From contig JAJEGW010000013.1 in assembly GCA_022819605.1 (NCBI GenBank), positions 1 to 39,780 on the forward strand: a stretch of 39,780 nt of DNA, given 5' to 3'. The DNA is from Silicimonas sp. (GTDB taxonomy: Bacteria > Pseudomonadota > Alphaproteobacteria > Rhodobacterales > Rhodobacteraceae). The position numbers and the translations under genes are program-made. Positions 35,015 through 39,780 of this stretch are shown in pieces. The notes beneath the pieces were generated by a model that saw only the letters and a program-made list of their open reading frames with translations, had not been told where the DNA came from and ran no database searches. Positions within the stretch are counted from its first letter, which is position 1. Every line of letters begins with the position of its first letter.

Positions 35015-35326
35015 TCACGCAAGCCAGGAATCGAAGAAGTCGCTGCGCGTCCTGCGTCGGGCCAACTGCGGAAATTCCGGATCGTCGACCGTATGCAACG
35101 TTGCCTTGTCGACAATGGCGGCGGCAAAGCCGTCCTGGCTGTTCGGGGCGACAGGCAGGTTCTGCGATGGTTTGGAGCCCTCCAGTCCGAGGACGACTCG
35201 GGTGCCGCTCCTGCCGCGGGCCAGTCCGACACTTGCACAACGAAGCGGCGGCAAGGGTCCAGGGACCCTCGCCACCGCCTCGAGCGCCTGCCTGCCGGCT
35301 TTCATTTCCGATTGACTTCTTGCCAT
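35015..35326 (-). CDS. Small protein upstream of the panD-like gene
   Basis: About 103 residues from ATG at 35326. Alternatives are ATG 35305 and ATG 35449; no start has a clear ribosome-binding site. Third codon positions are strongly G/C, as in real genes of this genome, and the stop is 41 bp before the panD-like start on the same strand. The sequence is basic and Pro-rich in the middle, with a charged, aromatic C-terminus (RRTRSDFFDSWLA). No known domain. It may be a regulator, a carrier or a substrate peptide of the ATP-grasp enzymes, or not a gene at all. Confidence 0.4.
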   Translation of the reverse strand: MARSQSEMKAGRQALEAVARVPGPLPPLRCASVGLARGRSGTRVVLGLEGSKPSQNLPVAPNSQDGFAAAIVDKATLHTVDDPEFPQLARRRTRSDFFDSWLA

Positions 35327-35452
35327 CCACACGGGCCGAGCATCCGCTGCCGACACATCGACCGTGCCGCTGGATTCGCTCGCTCCGTTCGCGAGCATAG
35401 CCCGCAGAGTGCCGCATGCCGTCCCGGAAACTCTCGTCCCGTTGCCCATCAC

Positions 35453-36981
35453 TCGTTACCTGTCACTCGTTACTCTCGGGCCTTCGGTAGTTCCGACATG
35501 CAGAACTCGTGTCTTCCCGAATGCCTTGGCCACCTTGACGTGCGAGTCGTTAGCCTCATCGGTTCAGGTTGGCAACCGGTCAAATCCACCCCGCCAAGGA
35601 ATGTCAGTTCAGGGAGATTCTGTCTTTTCCAACAGTGGGATGACACTTCGCCCGTACTCTTGATTGCCACCCAACCATGCCTGCGGCTCGGCGAATCAGA
35701 GAATCGCAAAGGGGTTAGTCAGCCAATGGACGGGATGCCACGAGGGGAGCTGGCGCTGGAACTGCCGACGGCCCTCGACATCGGCGGAAGTCAGGATGCA
35801 AGGGCGTACGCGACATCCTGGCCTCGCTGCACACGGCACATCAATGCCGAAGGCTCGACACCCACGGCAGCTGTGTCCTCACCATGGTGTCGCTGCAGAA
35901 GAGACAGTCCACAATGGAAGTGACGAAGCTGGACGCGGCGCGAGCGGATCACTGCCATGAAATCATTGGCGCGGCGCACGGCGCATGGGAGCATGCCATG
36001 AGCACTCGTTTCTCGGAACATGTGACGGTCATCGGCATCAATCGGTGCACGACGTGGAACAGAAAGGGCATCACGCGAAAAGGCACGCGCACAGCGAGTG
36101 ATGGATCAGGTCGATCCCGCCGACGCGCAGCGGCCAGTACTCCATCGTCGATCTCGTGAACTCCGCGCTGAGTGATCCGCTTGGCGTTTGCCACATGCGT
36201 GCCTGAGCGCGGAGCCTGGTCGCCTGCTGCCAAACTCCTGGAATCCTGTCGCCATCGTTCGACCGCCCCACGCTGCCACGCTGTTGGCCACTTGACATGC
36301 TCCGGCTGCGCCCCAGCAAGTCTGGCTGCGCCACAGGCAATGAGTGCATCTTGTCGACAACTCCGCAAACTGAGACGTGCCCTTGCACGCTGGCACCTCA
36401 ATCCAATCGCCGGCTTTGGATGGGTTGTCAGTTGCGGTCCCCGAGCCGCGCTCCCTGAAATCGTGTTGATCGCGTCACGAGTGATGAACACGACGGGCAT
36501 GCGTTCCCAATGCGACATGTAGACTGAACGCGAGTGGTGCTCAAAGTCCTGTCGCCTTAGTACATCCAGGTCATTCCCGCAATCCGAGAGATCACGCCTC
36601 ACGCCTGTCCCACGGGAAAATTCTCGTCGTCAGTGAAACCGGACTCGCGGATCCGTGGTCAAACGCGCCCTGGGGGGCGCATGCGACGAATCCGACGTGT
36701 TGAGATATCGAAGCGCAATCGAGGCCACGCGGTCCGCGCCCTTGAACACAACACCAAATTCGGAAAACAAGTCCCGCATATCAGGGTGGCCCCGCCGCGC
36801 GCATCGTCGGGGCGCTCCGGTCAGCCATGTCGCCGTCTGCTGCCGCTTCCGACGCGATTCGGCCAGACGACCGTTCCAAACGATGGGCAGTTTATGCTGT
36901 CAAACAAAAAACCTGCCCGCAGCTTTAGGTTTGGAATCGGCACTATATCTTGAACAACATGACGTCGAAGTAAGAGCCTTA
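35453..36981. other. 1.5 kb without a recognised gene
   Basis: Open frames occur on both strands, the longest on the minus strand near 35949-36602, but none resembles a known protein or has a good ribosome-binding site. A short direct repeat CACTCGTTAC lies at 35449-35475. This probably holds decayed DNA and the promoter of the PanD operon, which I cannot pinpoint. Confidence 0.35.
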
Positions 36982-38079
36982 CTATCGAGCTAGAAATGGA
37001 CCCACATCAATGTCAGCGAGTCCTCGGATCGTCTTGTAGTCGAGAATGCCCGTGGCCTGCTCACCCTGATAAGCCTTCACCGCTTCGAACATCGTGGGTG
37101 TCATCACGAAACGCTTCTGAATTGGGTCGCACCGAATCGGATCTGAAACGTTCAATGCTCGTCCGGCGTTCTCGTAAACGCGAGGCTCGATATATTCAGC
37201 GACCACAGTGTCATCGCCAACACGGGCATGGGCTTCGTTGAAGAGCAGTGCCGCGTTGCCGTACTCCTCTGCGATCTCGCTTTTCTCGGCAGCTTCGACA
37301 AGTGCCGTGACGTGAGTTGGCAAATTCTCATCATTGACCACACTCGACGCCGGTCTGGCGCACTCGATACCTTGGCGTCTCGTAGGAACTTCAGCCGGAT
37401 TGGGATGGACGTCGTAAAGGAACCAGTAAACGTCCCGGTTAGCGGTCTTGGCGAATGCAAGGAAGTCTAGGCGTCCCGTGCTTTCAAGCCCAATTAGCTG
37501 CTGCTTCACATGCTCAGCGAACTGTTTCGTCAAATTGTTGCCGCCTGCAGGCGCCACTGGATCACCTTCAAAGTTGGTGGCGTCAGCCCACGCGAACACC
37601 GCCCTCTCTGCAAAATCGCGGGAAAGACCACTATCGGCATTTGATACTTGCGCGGCAAGTTCGTTGTATAGCATAGCAACAAGTGCTGTGTCATCCGCTG
37701 CGACAGCGTAACTGATGTTCTGGCGCAGATTATCGATTTCAAGACTTGACACAAGAATTTTTCTCGGCTCCAGAAACACAATCTCCACCGAGCCTCGGCA
37801 CTCCACACTCTTTTTGGCATTTTTGTAATTCGGTTCCAGGGATTTTGCATTTAGGACCATTCCATTGTCACACGGCTCAACTGGCGACAGAGCCCATTTG
37901 CCGCGGACGGCTCTTCCGTATCTATTTGACCCGTTCGTTCGAGTCAAAGTCACCAAGGCCCCAACTCTCATTTTACTTTTCTTCGCGAGAATTTGGACTT
38001 CCGAAAGGTCGTCTGCAATTGTTTGACTTGGAATCCAGAAAGCGACAAGCATCGATGCAATGAGCGAGTAGATTCGCAT
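36982..38079 (-). CDS. Secreted protein with peptidoglycan-binding-like C-terminus
   Basis: 365 residues. ATG at 38079 is chosen because GGAGAGG lies just upstream and it starts a clean signal peptide (MRIYSLIASMLVAFWIPSQTIA, cleavage before Asp-Asp). The mature part is periplasmic and mainly of unknown family. Its middle region (about 255-310) has alternating helices that could be TPR-like. The last about 45 residues (RFVMTPTMFEAVKAYQGEQATGILDYKTIRGL) resemble the PG_binding_1 repeat. It follows the two-pass membrane protein gene by 11 bp; a second ATG at 38091 would overlap that stop. Composition is AT-richer than the window average. Function unknown. Confidence 0.65.
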   Translation of the reverse strand: MRIYSLIASMLVAFWIPSQTIADDLSEVQILAKKSKMRVGALVTLTRTNGSNRYGRAVRGKWALSPVEPCDNGMVLNAKSLEPNYKNAKKSVECRGSVEIVFLEPRKILVSSLEIDNLRQNISYAVAADDTALVAMLYNELAAQVSNADSGLSRDFAERAVFAWADATNFEGDPVAPAGGNNLTKQFAEHVKQQLIGLESTGRLDFLAFAKTANRDVYWFLYDVHPNPAEVPTRRQGIECARPASSVVNDENLPTHVTALVEAAEKSEIAEEYGNAALLFNEAHARVGDDTVVAEYIEPRVYENAGRALNVSDPIRCDPIQKRFVMTPTMFEAVKAYQGEQATGILDYKTIRGLADIDVGPFLAR

Positions 38080-38090
38080 TTGCCTCTCCA

Positions 38091-38813
38091 TTACCAGTAT
38101 TCCCGTTGTCTCCACACCCACCAGAGAATTGAGAAAAGAGCAAAAATGGCAAAAAATGAGATGATGCAAAGTTCCCACTCAATCAGCCATGTTCGCCAGC
38201 TTCTACGCTCAAGTATCGTTGGAACATCCGCACTCTCCAATTGAGCACGTGGTTCACCTAATCCATTCACGAGCGTCGACAGTCTCAATACCCACTCAGG
38301 GTGGAAGTCTTCCACTGTGAGTGTAACTGCCTTTTTGCTAGGGGACAGCATTACATCGCCGTCCCAGCCAACTCCGATTATCTCTGTAACTGGTTCGTAA
38401 AATTCGATGCCAGAGCTTATGTCCTTATCGAGTATATGGATGGTCAGGTTCTCAAAATTAACATTCCTCGTAATGTTCTTGAATTCGAATGTTAGGCAGT
38501 ATACGCGAGCTATTCTCGGGGAATCGCAATTTTCCTCAGAGTCGCTTTGCGTATATTTGAGGAGCGGCAGCGCAATCAGTCGGTCAACGGTATGCGTTAC
38601 GGTCCATGCTAAGATCGCTAACAACAACGTCACAATGTATGGAAACGCTGTTCGCCTTGTGAGAGCTTGCCACCGGGCTCTCGTGTTCCCATTCGCACTC
38701 CCTGGCGGAACTGGCTCTGAGTGTGGGGGCTCTGCTGACTGCTCCTTAACGAGTCCGTCCTGTGACTTTGACGGAGCTTGATCAGATTGTTCATTCTCTG
38801 TCATGTGACACAT
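38091..38813 (-). CDS. Two-pass membrane protein of unknown function
   Basis: 240 residues. A Gln/Ser/Pro-rich cytoplasmic N-terminus (about 1-50) precedes a first membrane segment (about 56-85, FPYIVTLLLAILAWTVTHTV). An about 120-residue outer domain follows with two Cys (NCDSPRIARVYC), then a second membrane segment (about 210-235) and a short basic tail. No domain is recognised. The start is ATG at 38813 or 38804. It is the first gene of a leftward pair with the secreted protein, and it echoes the membrane/secreted pair at 4476-5940 in layout and in low GC, though I see no clear sequence similarity. Confidence 0.65.
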   Translation of the reverse strand: MCHMTENEQSDQAPSKSQDGLVKEQSAEPPHSEPVPPGSANGNTRARWQALTRRTAFPYIVTLLLAILAWTVTHTVDRLIALPLLKYTQSDSEENCDSPRIARVYCLTFEFKNITRNVNFENLTIHILDKDISSGIEFYEPVTEIIGVGWDGDVMLSPSKKAVTLTVEDFHPEWVLRLSTLVNGLGEPRAQLESADVPTILERRSWRTWLIEWELCIISFFAIFALFSILWWVWRQREYW

Positions 38814-39092
38814 CCCATCCTAGTCATATGCACCCCGAAACTTCTTGGTCCACTGTCCCCTTGTCAATCCGTTGGCCACGCAACGACATCGAAGTGAATG
38901 TTTCGCACTATGCCCACACGGATAACTGTTCGACAAGCGTTCCGTCCGACTGCCGAGATTCGGAAGGATGCGTACAAGGAACAACCGCGACCGCGGGAAC
39001 GTGCCCAGCTGTGCCAACCAGCGTCACCGCTCCATTCGCTGGCCCCGTAACCGGAAGGAACGCCTGCAGTAGCGGCCCGCTTACAACAACCG

Positions 39093-39182
39093 TCAGATGC
39101 GCCCAACGAAGCAGAAACAGGCGTACGCCGCCGCTAGGACCGCCTTGAACGCGAGATCGGTATTGTCGTAGTTCGGCTCGAC
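39093..39182 (-). pseudogene. Transposase C-terminal fragment
   Basis: The minus strand reads EPNYDNTDLAFKAVLAAAYACF and ends GRI-stop at 39093. The RYDxTDxxFxAxL pattern is the C-terminal end of IS5-type transposases. Only about 29 codons remain. The rest of 38814-39092 holds nothing recognised. Confidence 0.4.
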
Positions 39183-39215
39183 CTAGAGGCACTTAAAGCG
39201 AAGTGCCGAGTACTA

Positions 39216-39780
39216 GGGCCTGTTGACATTCATGTCGCTGCTATAACGCCAGCGACGAGATGAATTGCTGCCGCGAAGCTCTCGTCCGTCTTGTCGTACC
39301 GCGTCGCCACCGCACGGAACTCCTTGATCCTCGCGAAGAAATTCTCGATCTGGTGCCGCCACCTGTACATCTCCCGGTCGTGGTCCCGGGGCTCCGTCCG
39401 GTTCCGTCTCGAGGGAATCACCGCCTCCGCTCCGCGCGCCTCGACCTCCCCGAGCAGCCATTTCGCGTCGAACGCCTTGTCGCCGATCAGTGCCCCGAAC
39501 GGAAGACCTTCCAGAAGATCCGGCACGCCCGCGAGGTCGTGCGCCTGGCCGGGAAGGATCATGAACCGCACAAGAAACCCAAGCGCGTCCACGACGGCCA
39601 CGATCTTGCTGGTCAGGCCTCCCCGGGAACGGCCGATCCCTCAATGGCATTTTGTTTGAGCGCAGGGCCTGAGCGGATTTTCTTTCGCGATCGCGCGGCG
39701 TTGTTTTCATGATGATTTGCGCCTTCATCGATTTTTTCTTCCGAGGGGGTTGACACCGTCTCCGTTCCATGGGATGCATG
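39216..39780 (-). mobile_element. IS5 family (IS427-like) insertion sequence, partial
   Basis: GGGCCTGTTGACATTC at 39216-39231 is a plausible terminal inverted repeat that includes the transposase stop codon. The element runs off the right edge of the window, so its other end is not seen. CTAG at 39213-39216 may be part of the target site. Confidence 0.65.
39230..39780 (-). pseudogene. IS5-type DDE transposase, frameshifted and cut by the window edge
   Basis: One frame from about 39660 to 39230 encodes GRSRGGLTSKIVAVVDALG, ALIGDKAFDAKWLL (catalytic Asp region) and PSRRNRTEPRDHDREMYRWR, then HQIENFFARIKEFR (catalytic Glu) and RYDKTDESFAAAI. This is the C-terminal two thirds of IS427-group transposases. 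The upstream part (ARSRKKIRSGPALKQNAI) is in another frame, so the two meet at a shift near 39650. It could be a programmed frameshift, as used by many IS427 elements, or a mutation. Confidence 0.7.

Noticed and set aside
35949..36602. 217-residue minus-strand open frame in the 1.5 kb gap
   Set aside because: No ribosome-binding site, no family resemblance and low-complexity Arg/Ala content; not supported as a gene.
1..39780. CRISPR arrays, tRNA or rRNA genes
   Set aside because: No regularly spaced repeats, and no cloverleaf or rRNA-like sequence noticed by eye. A tRNA scan would settle the tRNA question.

Overview
The window is GC-rich bacterial DNA crowded with decayed insertion sequences and broken genes. 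Long stretches hold no recognisable gene. The secreted DUF2927 protein, the HlyC/SCP2-type genes and general codon use point to Pseudomonadota, most likely an alphaproteobacterium with a plastic or host-associated genome. That is inference; no rRNA or tRNA is present to anchor it.

Layout. (1) 1-2800: a leftward cassette of three overlapping genes encodes a zinc-metalloprotease-like protein with an HlyC-like tail, a complete HlyC-type toxin-activating lysine acyltransferase and an SCP2-like lipid-binding protein. A DUF6788 mobile-element gene has broken the third gene. A run of 14 G/C bases lies exactly where the cassette promoter is expected. (2) 3300-5940: a secreted DUF2927 protein, then an AT-richer pair encoding a membrane and a secreted protein. 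(3) 5940-10220: an APH-like kinase, a ureohydrolase remnant, a GNAT acetyltransferase, an IS21 remnant and an MFS exporter. (4) 11280-30455: a defence island. It holds two giant STAND NTPases with nuclease-like N-termini, the second with a small overlapping partner; an MmeI-like type IIG restriction-modification enzyme with two small companions; an IS1595 remnant; and a two-gene XRE-ASCH / PIN-GNAT-PUA module with its own operator. (5) 31252-35326: a leftward operon of a small unknown protein, a PanD-like aspartate decarboxylase, two different ATP-grasp ligases and a DMT exporter. It looks like a compact pathway that makes and exports a beta-alanine-containing (or related) small peptide. (6) 36982-38813: a second AT-richer pair (two-pass membrane protein plus secreted protein with a peptidoglycan-binding-like tail). 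(7) 39093-39780: IS5-type transposase remnants running off the edge.

Three decayed copies of one roughly 130 bp intergenic sequence (near 6170, 8710 and 30835) tie the regions together and trace back to a lost Cys-rich ORF.

The most promising candidates for something undescribed are the PanD/double-ATP-grasp/exporter operon, the homopolymer-controlled protease-HlyC-SCP2 cassette, and the XRE-ASCH/PIN-GNAT-PUA module.
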